A stretch of 64,000 bases of DNA from assembly GCF_900188035.1 (NCBI RefSeq), contig NZ_FZNN01000002.1, positions 124,001 through 188,000 of the forward strand. The letters run 5' to 3'. Below, piece after piece: positions 38,872 through 48,917 of this stretch (its first letter is position 1; each line of letters opens with the position of its first letter). The notes under the pieces are model-generated. The model worked only from the letters and a program-made list of their open reading frames with translations, searched no databases and was not told the origin of the DNA. The stretch is from Puniceibacterium sediminis (lineage in GTDB: Bacteria > Pseudomonadota > Alphaproteobacteria > Rhodobacterales > Rhodobacteraceae). The translations under genes and the position numbers were made by a program.

Positions 38872-39209
38872 GAAAGCAGCCCGTCAAACTGATGGACGCC
38901 GTCGCGCAGGGGCAGGTCGCGGGCCCAAATCACGTCTTCTGCGCGCAGTTCGCGGTAGAGATGGGGGAACAAGGCGCCGCCGCGCGACACTTCCCACTTC
39001 AACGCATCGCCAAGGGTGTCTGTCTCGATCGCGAGGATCTTCAGCCCGTCTTCGCCCGCAAAGTGTTTGGCGACGGTTTCAACCACCTGATCGCGGGTCG
39101 AAATGTGGACATAGCCATCGGCGAGGTCGATGGGGGCGCCCAAGGTGCTGCCGTTCTGGACAAAGGCTGCGTATTCGGGTGCGCGGAAAATCTTGTATAT
39201 GTGTGCCAT
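38868..39209 (-). CDS. DUF952-family protein
   Basis: A 113-residue protein beginning [16 protein letters not shown], with [23 protein letters not shown] and a final [14 protein letters not shown], all typical of DUF952. The family's fold recalls ADP-ribose-binding or transferase-like domains, but its role is unknown. An in-frame TTG lies seven codons upstream; ATG 39209 is preferred, with AAGG twelve bases before it. First gene of a three-gene operon. Confidence 0.85.
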   Translation of the reverse strand: MAHIYKIFRAPEYAAFVQNGSTLGAPIDLADGYVHISTRDQVVETVAKHFAGEDGLKILAIETDTLGDALKWEVSRGGALFPHLYRELRAEDVIWARDLPLRDGVHQFDGLLS

Positions 39210-39490
39210 TCTGACGGTGTGCCTTGGCAATGCACTTGCGTCAAGCCGGGGACGCTGATCAGTCGTCAGCGGCAGCGCTCCTTGAAAACAATCGAGTCGG
39301 ATCTGCCGCCGCTGCTGGTTTCCGCCTTGTCACTTGCCTTGACCTGATCATTGTCTGAGCACGGGACATGGTTCTTGCCCTAAGGTCCGTTCGTGTAAGC
39401 TTTGACTTAGGTCCTGCTGCGTTGCAACATCCCGACAGATTTTAGTGAATCGGGCGTAAGTCCCGGAAAACCAACAGAGAGGAAGACCCT

Positions 39491-41050
39491 ATGTCCCTTC
39501 GCCTATTCACAAGCGCCGCAGTGCTGGCCCTGACCGCAGGTGCCGCAAGCGCGGACTATTCCCTGACCATCCTGCACACCAACGATTTCCACGCCCGGTT
39601 CGAACCGATCAGCAAATATGATTCGGGCTGCTCGGCCGAAGACAACACCGCCGGTGACTGCTTTGGTGGCTCGGCACGTCTGGTAACGGCGATCGCCGCA
39701 GCCCGTGCCAAGACCAACAACTCGATCCTCGTGGACGGGGGCGACCAGTTTCAGGGCACGCTGTTCTACACCTATTACAAGGGCAAGCTGGCGGCCGAAA
39801 TGATGAACAAAATGGGCTATGACGGCATGACCGTCGGCAACCACGAGTTCGACGATGGCCCCGAAGTGCTGCGTGGCTTCATGGATGCGCTTGAATTTCC
39901 GATCCTGATGTCAAACGCCGATGTCTCGGCAGAGCCGCTGCTGGCGGATGTGCTGATGAAATCCACGGTGATCGAAAAGGGCGGCGAAAAGATCGGCCTC
40001 ATCGGGCTCACCCCGCAGGACACGGACGAATTGGCATCGCCTGGCCCGAACGTCATTTTCTCGGATCCGTCAGCAGCAGTGCAAGGCGAAGTCGACAAGC
40101 TGACCGCAGAAGGTATCAACAAGATCATCGTGCTGTCGCATTCCGGTCTGAACGTGGACACGATCGTGGCGACGAACACCACTGGCGTGGATGTGATCGT
40201 CGGCGGGCATGACAACTCCTTGCTGTCCAACACCATCGAGGGCGCCAAAGGCCCTTATCCGGTGATGGTCGGCGACACGGCCATCGTGCAAGCCTACGCC
40301 TACGGCAAGTTCCTTGGCGAGTTGAACGTGACATTTGACGACGACGGCAAGATCATCGAAGCCGTGGGCGAGCCTGTTCTGCTGGACGCTGCCGTGACCG
40401 AGGATGAAGCGACCAAGTCGCGCATCACCGAAGCAGCCGCTCCGCTGGAGGAGATCCGCAACAAGGTTGTGGCCGAGGCAGCCGAGGCGATCGAAGGCAG
40501 CCGCGATGTCTGCCGTGCGATGGAGTGCTCGATGGGCAACTTGGTGGCGGATGCGATGCTCGCACGGGTCAAGGATCAGGGCATCCAGATCGCCATCGCC
40601 AACTCGGGTGGTCTGCGCTCTTCCATCGACGCGGGCGAAGTGACAATGGGCGAGGTGCTGACCGTGCTGCCGTTCCAGAACACGCTGTCGACCTTCTTCG
40701 TGTCGGGCCAAACAGTCATCGACGCGCTTGAAAATGGCGTGAGCCAGATCGAGGAAGGTGCCGGTCGCTTCCCGCAGGTTGCCGGTATGACATTCACAGT
40801 GGACACGGCCGCCGCGCCGGGAAGCCGCATCTCTGACGTGATGGTCGATGGCACGCCCATAGACCCGACGGCAGAATATGGCCTCGTCTCCAACAACTAT
40901 GTCCGCAATGGCGGCGACGGCTTCAAGATGTTCCTCGATGCTAAGAATGCCTATGACTTTGGGCCGGATCTTGCCGATGTGACGGCGGAATACCTGGCTG
41001 AAAAAGGCCCGTACCAGCCCTATACGGATGGCCGCATCACGATGAAATAA
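39491..41050 (+). CDS. periplasmic 5'-nucleotidase / UshA-like phosphoesterase
   Basis: A 519-residue secreted enzyme. The signal peptide ends near AASA-DYSL. The metallophosphoesterase domain has ILHTNDFHARF, DGGDQFQGT, GNHEFDDG and a GGHDN site; the C-terminal 5'-nucleotidase domain has NSGGLRSSIDAGEVTMGEVLTVLPFQNTL. It should release phosphate and nucleosides from extracellular nucleotides. GAGAGGAAGA lies ahead of the start and a strong terminator follows, so it is a single-gene unit. Confidence 0.93.
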   Translation: MSLRLFTSAAVLALTAGAASADYSLTILHTNDFHARFEPISKYDSGCSAEDNTAGDCFGGSARLVTAIAAARAKTNNSILVDGGDQFQGTLFYTYYKGKLAAEMMNKMGYDGMTVGNHEFDDGPEVLRGFMDALEFPILMSNADVSAEPLLADVLMKSTVIEKGGEKIGLIGLTPQDTDELASPGPNVIFSDPSAAVQGEVDKLTAEGINKIIVLSHSGLNVDTIVATNTTGVDVIVGGHDNSLLSNTIEGAKGPYPVMVGDTAIVQAYAYGKFLGELNVTFDDDGKIIEAVGEPVLLDAAVTEDEATKSRITEAAAPLEEIRNKVVAEAAEAIEGSRDVCRAMECSMGNLVADAMLARVKDQGIQIAIANSGGLRSSIDAGEVTMGEVLTVLPFQNTLSTFFVSGQTVIDALENGVSQIEEGAGRFPQVAGMTFTVDTAAAPGSRISDVMVDGTPIDPTAEYGLVSNNYVRNGGDGFKMFLDAKNAYDFGPDLADVTAEYLAEKGPYQPYTDGRITMK

Positions 41051-41074
41051 GGCCCTGCTAACGCACTGGCCGGC

Positions 41075-41107
41075 AAGGCGCGCCCATGATCGGGCGCGCC
41101 TTTTTTG
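41075..41107 (+). terminator. terminator of the 5'-nucleotidase gene
   Basis: Stem AAGGCGCGCCC/GGGCGCGCCTT, perfect over eleven pairs with a six-base loop, then a run of T. Confidence 0.9.
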
Positions 41108-41192
41108 TGACCACATCGCGAGCGCCCCGTCATGCGTGACATCCCTCCTTGCCCGTGCCAGATTGTGCCCGCCAATATCCGGGGGGGACATC

Positions 41193-42386
41193 ATGGTTTC
41201 GGTCAGGGAACAGTATGACACCTATCCATATCCAGAGCGTGATCCGGCGGATGAGGCACACCGACTGATCACCGGTTCTCCGTCCCACCCCCTTGAAATC
41301 GATCACTTTCTCTTTCAGGGTAGGCACGACTGGTCGCAGCCTTTTCGCGCGCTTGTCGCCGGGGGCGGGACCGGCGACGGGCTAATCCAGCTGGCGCAGG
41401 TTCTGACCAGCGCCGGGCGCCCCTACGAAATCACCTATCTTGACCTGTCGACAACCGCCCGTGAGGTGGCCGAGGCGCGGGCAAAGGCACGCGGCCTGAC
41501 CGGTATTACCTTTGTCACAGGTTCGCTGCTGGATGCGCCGGACCATGGCCAATTCGACTATATCGATTGCTGCGGTGTGCTGCATCATCTGCCCGATCCG
41601 GGTGCGGGGTTCGCGGCTCTGCGCAGCGCGCTCGCGCCCGGCGGCGGGATGGGTTTCATGGTCTATGCGCCTTATGGGCGGTCCGGCGTCTATCCCCTGC
41701 AGGAGGCATTCGGGGTATTGCTGGGCGGGATGACGGCTGCGGCGCGTCTGGAAGCGGCGCGCGGTCTGGTCGAGGCGTTGCCTCAGGGGCATCCGTTCCG
41801 CACCAACCCGAATCTCAGCGACCATCTGCAAAGTGATGCCGGGTTCTATGACCTGCTGCTGCATTCGCAGGACCGCGCCTACGACGTGGCTGACCTGAGC
41901 GCCGTTCTGGCGGATACCGGATGGGCGCTGCTGTCCTTTGCTACGCCAGCCCTCTACGATCTGGGGCGGATTGCGCCCGTGCCAGCGGGGGTGGATAAGG
42001 TCAGCGCCTGGGGAATTGCGGAAAAGCTGCACGGGACCATCAAGATGCACGTGGGTTACGCGGTGCCAGATGATGACGTGCGCGCGGTGGCCTGCGGGCG
42101 TGATCGCAGTCTCGTGCCGCATCTGCGCGGGGTGGGGGCGACGGCTTTGGGGCGGGCGGTGGCGCAGGGCAAGGCCGTACCGGTGCGGATGGGACAGAAT
42201 GCAACCACTCTGAACTTGCCAGCCAATATGGGCCGGGCGCTGTCAGCCGTAGATGGCCGCCGCAGCATTGCGCAGATCGCCGCCCTTTCGGGTTTGGATC
42301 CCATCGCCTTTGGCGCGGGCTGGGGGCAAGTGGAAGGCGAGCTTTGCGACTGGGGGCTGATGCTCTATTCCGGGCTGGGTGCCTGA
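41193..42386 (+). CDS. class I SAM-dependent methyltransferase, unknown substrate
   Basis: A 397-residue protein starting MVSVREQYDTYPYPERDPADE after a G-rich ribosome site. The first 200 residues form a Rossmann methyltransferase: SAM loop ALVAGGGTGDGLIQLAQ, acidic TYLDLS, and FDYIDCCGVLHHLPDP. The C-terminal 150 residues are not recognised; the very end, DGRRSIAQIAALSGLDP, looks like a small winged-helix-type module used for control or recognition. The YDxYPYP start occurs in a group of peptide or protein methyltransferases. It stands alone. Confidence 0.78.
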   Translation: MVSVREQYDTYPYPERDPADEAHRLITGSPSHPLEIDHFLFQGRHDWSQPFRALVAGGGTGDGLIQLAQVLTSAGRPYEITYLDLSTTAREVAEARAKARGLTGITFVTGSLLDAPDHGQFDYIDCCGVLHHLPDPGAGFAALRSALAPGGGMGFMVYAPYGRSGVYPLQEAFGVLLGGMTAAARLEAARGLVEALPQGHPFRTNPNLSDHLQSDAGFYDLLLHSQDRAYDVADLSAVLADTGWALLSFATPALYDLGRIAPVPAGVDKVSAWGIAEKLHGTIKMHVGYAVPDDDVRAVACGRDRSLVPHLRGVGATALGRAVAQGKAVPVRMGQNATTLNLPANMGRALSAVDGRRSIAQIAALSGLDPIAFGAGWGQVEGELCDWGLMLYSGLGA

Positions 42387-42506
42387 GGCGGTATGAACTA
42401 CAGAACGACAATGTCTGCCCGAACATAAACGTGTATGCAACCTGCTCCGAGGGCGTTCAATGGGATCTGCACACAACGTGCTGGCGCTTCCTGCCGCGTT
42501 GGTAGA

Positions 42507-42824
42507 ATGCGGTGGCAGGTGGCCTGCGGCTGATCGATGTGCGCGCCGAAGCGATTGCCGAAAAGCCTTCGTTCAAGCAAGATCGCCTGCCGCCAGAGGC
42601 CCCGCGTCATCCCGGGAGGCAGGTTTTATGAATGAAGGATACTCGCGGGAAGCGGCTGCCTTCGTAGATCCATCTCGCGAACAGCAATGCCCGGTCCTGC
42701 GCAGGAGGGGGGAGCTGGCAGCAGCGTGGTGGGGATGTTCAGCAAATCCGGATCTGCGACATCGTGGCGACCCGCGGACAATCAGCCGATGCCGCCGATC
42801 CTCGTTGGGGATGACTGACTGAGG
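42507..42824 (+). pseudogene. SRAP (YedK/HMCES-like) gene remnant
   Basis: Pieces of an SOS-response-associated peptidase can be read in different frames, in the correct order: MRW at 42507; VRAEAIAEKPSF at 42539-42574; after a shift, RVIPGGRFYE at 42603-42632 ending at TGA exactly where the family has tryptophan (FYEW); CDIVAT near 42754; and PMPPIL around 42786, where intact proteins have RMPVIL. Frameshifts and at least one stop show it is dead. Upstream sequence to 42387 may hold the lost N-terminal part. The rest of the gap, 42825-43092, shows nothing else certain. Confidence 0.6.
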
Positions 42825-43092
42825 CATAGAAATGCGCGGTAGTGATGATCAGGCCGCGGTCAGAAGGTTGTCCGACGTTTCGCGGCGTCCGTCCGAAAAT
42901 CGTTCTGAACTATGTGAGTGGCACCGGTCTGACGGAACCACCACCACGGCCATGATCGGGACATACAAAAAGTGTCCATGGCGGTCACCGTTGCTCGACT
43001 AATTTTTCTTGGAATCTTCGTGTACTCGGTATGGTTTGTACTTTGATAATCCTTCCGCAGGTCCGAAACATTTTTAGCCTGCAGGATGAGGT

Positions 43093-44472
43093 TTAGAATG
43101 ACGAAGAACGGACAATGTAGGCGATGTGCGCGCGTCGGCTCACGAGAAGCAATGCCATAAAGGCGCCAAGCATAAGCAGTAGCCCCGCAGGTAGCGGGAC
43201 CGGTGAAATGATTGGTATATCTCCGCCTTTTGGATCTGTCGGCGTGGGGGTCTTGATCGTCGGCGGCACAGATCCCGGTGTCGTGATTATAACGGGTGGG
43301 TTTTCCGTCGGGGGTATTGAGGTCGGTGATCTGCCGCCTGATCGACCGGGTCTCAAGTCACCGGATGTTGCGCGGGTGACACCGCTAGGGCCGTACAAGG
43401 ACGGCGAAAGCCCTGCGAGTTCGGGGACGAAACCGGTCGCGTCGGGAAACATATCCAGCATATCCCCTCCGAGGCATGGACCAATGGTGAACGCTCCATC
43501 TTCCGTGGGGCTGCTGCAGATGTGAATTTCGGCGGAGCCAAGGCAGCCTTTTACGTCATTCGCGGCAGTAGGGACGTTGGAATCCGCCGCGCGGCTGAGC
43601 CGGGCCGACTGCCAGAATTCTCCGAAATCTCCGTCAAAGATTCCGGGAATGTAGGCGCGCCCAAGCGTTCCATCCTCGTTGAAGGCCACAAAAATCTTGT
43701 CGGTCTGGGAATAGAAGCCAGTTACCGATTCCAGCTTGGCCAAATGCAGAAGGCCAGGTTCGTCATCCATGCGACAAGCGCGCAGGTCTGGCAAGGTTGC
43801 CAATGGAGTCGTTTCGGGGTCAGCCGTGAAGTGCAGCCTGATGACGTTATCAACCTCCGCGTCCAGTTCGCTGCCGGATGGCAAGTCGAGAGCGCAAGCC
43901 TCAAGGGCCGCGAGATCTGGTGCGAGAAGAGTGTCAGAGACAGAGTGCCCGGTATCAAGCGATACACTGGACAGCGTCGCTACGACGCCGTCGCGGAATG
44001 CCGCCGCTATGAGCACAGCCGTGTCACCCGTCATCAACAGGCTATCGGTGCTTTTTTCGAGCGATTCCTGCAGATCCAGAACGCGGTCCTTCAGGGCGAG
44101 AATAATGGGAGTGCCTTCCGCGACGCTGTATTTCAGCTGAATCCGGAAAGAAATTTCGCCTGCTTCCGTAGCAACCGCCTGCACTGATGTGGCAGGGCTG
44201 CGCACGATTCGGTCAAAGTCGAGCTGATCGCCCTTCGCGTCGAGATAGACGGAGTTTTCGATCTCGATCCGCTGGCTGACGACGCAGGATTTTGTGTCAT
44301 GTGTCGTCACGACCGAGGCACCACTGGGCAGGAACTGCTGATGTACAGGCTCACCAAGATTTTGCGACAATGGGTCGACGCCTGTCAACACGGCGGCCTG
44401 TGCTGCAGACGTGGAAAGGCAAAGCAGAACCTGCGCAATCATTGTCACAACGGGGCGGGTGAAGAGGGGCAT
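43093..44472 (-). CDS. secreted surface protein with VPLPA-CTERM sorting signal
   Basis: A 459-residue protein: signal peptide (ending near SAAQA-AVL), a globular part of about 330 residues of unknown fold, a linker rich in proline and threonine (about 375-415), and a C-terminal signal VPLPAGLLLMLGAFMALLLV followed by SRR at residues 425-447. That tail is the VPLPA-CTERM form of PEP-CTERM signals, cut and anchored by an exosortase. No exosortase is in the window. The body contains several cysteines (for example CVVSQR, CACRM-like spacing and CLGSAEIHIC), perhaps disulfides. Confidence 0.75.
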   Translation of the reverse strand: MPLFTRPVVTMIAQVLLCLSTSAAQAAVLTGVDPLSQNLGEPVHQQFLPSGASVVTTHDTKSCVVSQRIEIENSVYLDAKGDQLDFDRIVRSPATSVQAVATEAGEISFRIQLKYSVAEGTPIILALKDRVLDLQESLEKSTDSLLMTGDTAVLIAAAFRDGVVATLSSVSLDTGHSVSDTLLAPDLAALEACALDLPSGSELDAEVDNVIRLHFTADPETTPLATLPDLRACRMDDEPGLLHLAKLESVTGFYSQTDKIFVAFNEDGTLGRAYIPGIFDGDFGEFWQSARLSRAADSNVPTAANDVKGCLGSAEIHICSSPTEDGAFTIGPCLGGDMLDMFPDATGFVPELAGLSPSLYGPSGVTRATSGDLRPGRSGGRSPTSIPPTENPPVIITTPGSVPPTIKTPTPTDPKGGDIPIISPVPLPAGLLLMLGAFMALLLVSRRAHIAYIVRSSSF

Positions 44473-45216
44473 ACTACCGGCGTCTCACAAACATCTAACG
44501 TTTTACTCTGCCCAAAACTGAATTCCGCCCCACTTGCTTTTCGCTTTGTGGGCATGGTGACGCCGGAAATTTGGACACATCCGGGCACTGCAAGGCCTTC
44601 ACGTCGCGGGCAAAGAGGTCGCCGTTGTCATGAAAGCCCGTATATTCTTAAAAAACGCCTAAGAACAACTGACTTGAGTCTTCTGGGCGTTCTTTTCAAC
44701 CTCCGCCGTTTTATATAGAGCGAAGTCTTTTGTTTTGCTGGTGCTGGGTACAACCGATTGGCTTGCCTGCGCCGATTTAGAAGATGACCGGAAACATCGC
44801 TGTTCCTGGCATTTGGCTTTAAGGGACTGATGCGCTTTGGCACAAATCAGTAATATTAACCCTTCAACGCACGGTGAAGTGTATAGTTCCAGACTACCTC
44901 TAGTACTTTGCCGCACACGCCGCTGGCAAGGAGATTTATAACGTTGCACATTGGCTGCGGTTTCCCTGCAACATGGCTAAGCTTCAAAGAACATGTAAAT
45001 GTCCGGTAGTCAAAAGTTTTATCGTGTTTTGGTAAATGCCAATGATGGAACCTTGCCTGTTTTAAATCCCGCAAATGTGGTGTAATGGCGTTCAATCTGA
45101 GACGTGACGCCATGACTCCGGCGCATGACATGATGAAAGGAGTCGGCGGCAATGGGGCCGCCATTTGCATCGGGAGACCCGGAGGGCCGGGAGTGCTCCC
45201 TTACAGGATACGCTAG
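44473..45216. other. 744-base gene-poor, A+T-richer stretch before pnp
   Basis: No supported protein or RNA gene. Open frames on the minus strand (such as 44659-44949 and 44856-45170) have no ribosome sites or family likeness. A possible nested hairpin AAGAAC/GTTCTT with inner GACT/AGTC lies near 44660-44695. The gene rpsO, usually next to pnp, is absent. The last 75 bases form the pnp leader. Confidence 0.5.
45145..45200 (+). promoter_or_regulatory. hairpins in the pnp leader
   Basis: A six-base-pair stem GGCGGC/GCCGCC (45145-45162) is followed by a stem GGGA/TCCC with four-base loop at 45189-45200, 17 bases before the pnp start. In E. coli a leader hairpin cut by RNase III allows PNPase to control its own mRNA; a similar role here is inference. 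Confidence 0.4.
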
Positions 45217-47361
45217 ATGTTCAATGTGACAACGAAATCAATGCAGTGGGGCGAAGAGACGCTTACACTGGAAACGGGCAAGGTTGCCCGTCAGGCCGAC
45301 GGCTCGGTCATCGCCACTCTGGGCGAGACCTCTGTCATGGCCAACGTGACCTTTGCCAAGAAGGCGAAAGAAGGTCAGGACTTTTTTCCGCTGACAGTCC
45401 ACTACCAGGAAAAATACTATGCCGCCGGTAAAGTGCCAGGCGGTTTCTTCAAGCGCGAGGCGCGGCCGACCGAAAAAGAGACGCTGACTGCGCGTCTGAT
45501 TGACCGTCCGATTCGCCCGCTGTTCGTACCCGGCTTCAAGAACGAAGTCCTGGTGATGTGCACCGTGCTGAGCCACGACCTCGTCAACGACCCGGACATG
45601 GTTGCGATGATCGCCGCCTCTGCTGCGCTGACCATTTCTGGCGCGCCCTTCATGGGGCCGATCGCTGGCTGCCGCGTGGGTTATTCGGATGGCGAATACA
45701 TCCTGAACCCCGAAATCGACGACATGCACAAGCTGAAGGACAACCCCGATCAACGCCTTGATCTGGTCGTCGCCGGCACCAAAGACGCCGTGATGATGGT
45801 CGAATCCGAAGCTTACGAGCTGACCGAGGAAGAAATGCTGGGCGCTGTGAAATTCGCGCACGAGCAGATCCAGCCGGTTGTGGACCTGATCATCTCGCTG
45901 GCAGAAGCCTGCGCCAAAGAGCCCTTCGATTTCCAAGCCCCGGATTATTCGGAGTTGTTTGACGTCGTCAAGGCCGCTGGCGAGGACAAGATCCGCGCCG
46001 CTTATGCGATCATGGACAAGCAGGAGCGTACGACCGCCCTGTCCGACGCCAAGACCGCGATCAAAGCAGCCCTGAACGAAGAGCAGCTTGCTGATGCCAA
46101 TCTTGGCTCGGCGATGAAGAAGCTTGAAGCCAACATTCTGCGCGGCGACGTGGTCAAGACCGGCAAGCGGATCGATGGCCGTGCACTGGATACCGTGCGC
46201 CCGATCGTATGCGAAACCGGCCTGCTGCCGCGGACGCATGGTTCGGCTCTGTTCACCCGTGGCGAAACCCAAGGTCTGGTTGTGACCACTCTGGGCACCG
46301 GGGACGACGAGCAGATGATCGACAGCCTGCAGGGCATGTACAAGTCGAACTTCCTGCTGCACTACAACTTTCCCCCGTATTCGGTGGGCGAAGCTGGTCG
46401 CGTTGGACCTCCGGGACGTCGTGAAATCGGCCATGGCAAGCTCGCATGGCGCGCGCTGCAGGCTGTTCTGCCGGCTGCCACCGATTTCCCCTACACCATC
46501 CGCGTCGTGTCCGAGATCACCGAATCCAACGGCTCTTCGTCGATGGCATCGGTCTGCGGCGGTTCGCTGTCGATGATGGACGCGGGTGTTCCGCTCAAGT
46601 CCGCTGTCGCTGGCGTCGCGATGGGTCTGATCCTCGAAGAGGATGGTTCCTACGCGGTTCTGACCGACATCCTGGGCGACGAAGATCACCTTGGTGACAT
46701 GGACTTCAAGGTTGCCGGCACCGAGGCAGGGATCACATCGCTGCAGATGGACATCAAGATCGCTGGCATCACGCCCGAGATCATGGAAAAGGCGCTAGCG
46801 CAGGCCAAGGCCGGTCGTCTGCACATCCTTGGTGAAATGTCGAAGGCCCTGAGCGGCGCGCAGGAATTCAGCGTCCATGCCCCGCGCATCGAGACGATGC
46901 AGATCCCCACCGACAAGATTCGGGAAGTCATCGGATCGGGCGGCAAGGTCATCCGCGAGATCGTCGAACTGTCGGGTGCCAAGGTTGACATCAATGACGA
47001 AGGCATCATCAAGATCGCATCGCCCAACGGCGAAGCCATCAAGAAAGCCTACGACATGATCTGGTCCATCGTGGCCGAGCCGGAAGAGGGCAAGGTCTAT
47101 GACGGCAAGGTCGTGAAGATCGTCGATTTCGGTGCCTTCGTGAACTTTTTTGGCAAGCGCGACGGTCTGGTGCACGTGTCCCAGATCGAAAACCGCCGCC
47201 TGAACCATCCATCGGATGTGCTCAAGGAAGGTCAGGACGTGAAGGTCAAGCTTCTGGGCTTTGACGATCGCGGCAAGGTCCGCCTGTCGATGAAGGTCGT
47301 CAACCAGGAGACTGGTGAAGAGTTGACCGCCGAGCAGCAGAAAGAAGCTGCTGAAGGCTGA
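45217..47361 (+). CDS. pnp: polyribonucleotide nucleotidyltransferase (PNPase)
   Basis: A 714-residue phosphorolytic 3'-exonuclease. Two RNase PH domains are visible (first around [18 protein letters not shown], second around [22 protein letters not shown] and [20 protein letters not shown]), then a KH domain ([20 protein letters not shown]) and an S1 domain ([28 protein letters not shown]). Length and ends are normal. AGGA lies ten bases before the ATG. A terminator follows. Confidence 0.97.
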   Translation: MFNVTTKSMQWGEETLTLETGKVARQADGSVIATLGETSVMANVTFAKKAKEGQDFFPLTVHYQEKYYAAGKVPGGFFKREARPTEKETLTARLIDRPIRPLFVPGFKNEVLVMCTVLSHDLVNDPDMVAMIAASAALTISGAPFMGPIAGCRVGYSDGEYILNPEIDDMHKLKDNPDQRLDLVVAGTKDAVMMVESEAYELTEEEMLGAVKFAHEQIQPVVDLIISLAEACAKEPFDFQAPDYSELFDVVKAAGEDKIRAAYAIMDKQERTTALSDAKTAIKAALNEEQLADANLGSAMKKLEANILRGDVVKTGKRIDGRALDTVRPIVCETGLLPRTHGSALFTRGETQGLVVTTLGTGDDEQMIDSLQGMYKSNFLLHYNFPPYSVGEAGRVGPPGRREIGHGKLAWRALQAVLPAATDFPYTIRVVSEITESNGSSSMASVCGGSLSMMDAGVPLKSAVAGVAMGLILEEDGSYAVLTDILGDEDHLGDMDFKVAGTEAGITSLQMDIKIAGITPEIMEKALAQAKAGRLHILGEMSKALSGAQEFSVHAPRIETMQIPTDKIREVIGSGGKVIREIVELSGAKVDINDEGIIKIASPNGEAIKKAYDMIWSIVAEPEEGKVYDGKVVKIVDFGAFVNFFGKRDGLVHVSQIENRRLNHPSDVLKEGQDVKVKLLGFDDRGKVRLSMKVVNQETGEELTAEQQKEAAEG

Positions 47362-47383
47362 TCTCGCCTTATTGTGAAAATAG

Positions 47384-47413
47384 AAAAGCCCCCGCCGATG
47401 TGCGGGGGCTTTT
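47384..47413 (+). terminator. terminator of pnp
   Basis: Perfect twelve-base-pair stem AAAAGCCCCCGC/GCGGGGGCTTTT with a six-base loop, 22 bases after the pnp stop. Confidence 0.9.
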
Positions 47414-47549
47414 GCGTTCTGGCGTGGCCGACTTGAGGACGTTCATGTAATGCGCGCGCGACTTGGCAGGGTCTGGTGCTCGGACAAACTTGCCATCTGT
47501 CAGCCGGAGCGCATACCCTTTGCCTGACTTGAGGATAGGGAAAAACACA

Positions 47550-47903
47550 ATGGATGAAGCGGTGAATCTGGCGGCAAAGCTGTCCACATTCGATGAGACG
47601 TGGTCGCCTCGAACTGTCGCAGAGTTCAACGGTCATGACGTTATGGTCGTCAAAGTCGAGGGTGAATTCAAATGGCATTCACATCCCGATACGGATGATT
47701 TCTTTCTTGTCTTGTACGGCGAAATTGACATCCAGCTTCGGGATCAAGTCGTCAGTTTGAAGGCCGGAGAAATGTTCATCGTGCCGAAAGGTGTAGAACA
47801 CTGCCCGTTTGCTCGGAAAGAGGCACATCTTTTGCTGATTGAGCCGACCGGCACCCCTAACACTGGTGATACCGCGACAGCTGCCGATCGTAAAACAATC
47901 TGA
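47550..47903 (+). CDS. cupin-domain protein
   Basis: A 117-residue single cupin barrel. The metal-binding motif is FKWHSHPDTDDFFLVLYGEIDIQL, with the second part GEMFIVPKGVEHCP. The ATG at 47550 follows AGGGA by eight bases. Proteins of this size are often isomerases, small-molecule sensors or oxygenase-like; nothing in the neighbours decides. The upstream 47414-47549 shows no gene. Confidence 0.85.
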   Translation: MDEAVNLAAKLSTFDETWSPRTVAEFNGHDVMVVKVEGEFKWHSHPDTDDFFLVLYGEIDIQLRDQVVSLKAGEMFIVPKGVEHCPFARKEAHLLLIEPTGTPNTGDTATAADRKTI

Positions 47904-47944
47904 ACGAATACCGTCGAAGAGCCAAAGCCGCGATCTGGCCGGAC

Positions 47945-47972
47945 AAAAAAAGGCCCGGGCAAAGCCCGGGCC
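47945..47972 (-). terminator. terminator of the response-regulator gene (minus strand)
   Basis: Stem GGCCCGGGC/GCCCGGGCC with a three-base loop, followed on the minus strand by seven T. It stands about 105 bases after the stop of the OmpR-type regulator. Confidence 0.8.
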
Positions 47973-48077
47973 AGTCCAACAGGGAGGTGCATGCGATAAC
48001 CCGCACATGCAACGGGATCCGGTATTCAACGCTTGATGGTCATATAGGTTCCACCAATCGAAAGAAAAACTGCGACC

Positions 48078-48764
48078 TTAGGACACAAGCCGATATCCGC
48101 CTGACTCCGTCACAAGGAGTCGGGCATTCGACGGGTCCGGCTCGATCTTCTGGCGCAGGCGGTAGATGTGAGTTTCCAGCGTGTGAGTGGTCACCCCGGC
48201 GTTGTATCCCCAGACCTCGTGCAGCAGGACATCACGCGCCACGATTCCATCGGTCGAACGGTATAGAAACTTGAGGATATTCGTCTCTTTTTCGGTCAGG
48301 CGTATCTTCTTGTCATCATCGGTGATCAGCAGCTTCAACGACGGTTTGAACGTGTACGGCCCGAGTGTGAACACGGCATCCTCGGACTGTTCATGCTGAC
48401 GCAGCTGGGCGCGGATGCGGGCCAGAAGGACCGGAAATTTGAATGGTTTTGTGACGTAGTCGTTTGCGCCGGCGTCCAGACCAAGGATTGTGTCGGCATC
48501 TGAATCATGGCCGGTCAGCATCAGGATCGGTGACTTGACGCCCTGCTTGCGCAGCAGTCGGCACAGCTCGCGGCCATCCGTGTCGGGCAGGCCGACATCG
48601 AGGATGATCAGATCGTAATTCTGTTCCTTGGCGCGGCTCATCGCCCCGACGCCATTCTCGGCCTCAAAGACCTCGAAGTCCTCGGTCATGATCAGCTGCT
48701 CGGCGAGCGCCTCGCGCAGGTCGTCGTCGTCATCGACCAGCAGGATGTTCTTGAGTTGCGCCAT
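48078..48764 (-). CDS. OmpR/PhoB-type response regulator
   Basis: A 228-residue two-component regulator. The receiver has the acidic pocket VDDDDDL, the phosphorylated aspartate near residue 56 (LIILDVGLPDTDG), the TGHDSDAD switch and lysine in VTKPFKF. The C-terminal winged helix contains LTEKETNILKFLYRSTDGIVARDVLLHEVWGY and LETHIYRLRQKIEPD. The start is the ATG with AAGGAGA ahead. No histidine kinase gene is adjacent, so it is an orphan. Divergent from ribA. Confidence 0.93.
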   Translation of the reverse strand: MAQLKNILLVDDDDDLREALAEQLIMTEDFEVFEAENGVGAMSRAKEQNYDLIILDVGLPDTDGRELCRLLRKQGVKSPILMLTGHDSDADTILGLDAGANDYVTKPFKFPVLLARIRAQLRQHEQSEDAVFTLGPYTFKPSLKLLITDDDKKIRLTEKETNILKFLYRSTDGIVARDVLLHEVWGYNAGVTTHTLETHIYRLRQKIEPDPSNARLLVTESGGYRLVS

Positions 48765-48917
48765 GTTGCCTTCTCCTTGTGTTGTGATGCAAATGTGATG
48801 TGCGGGCCGCAAGGACAAGTTTTGCTGCAAGGCTCTCACGGGCTCGTGTTTCAGCGGGGCAAATATTACAGATTTAGCGCCCAATGTTGCAGGTGGGCCG
48901 AGGCACGAGGCGACAGC

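Noticed and set aside
42978-43046. A 22-codon hydrophobic frame starting MAVTVARLIFLGIF.
   Set aside because: No ribosome site and too short to separate from chance; kept only as a note.
47369-47629. An 86-codon minus-strand frame between pnp and the cupin gene, with a protein-like end.
   Set aside because: It covers the pnp terminator and overlaps the cupin start; no ribosome site.
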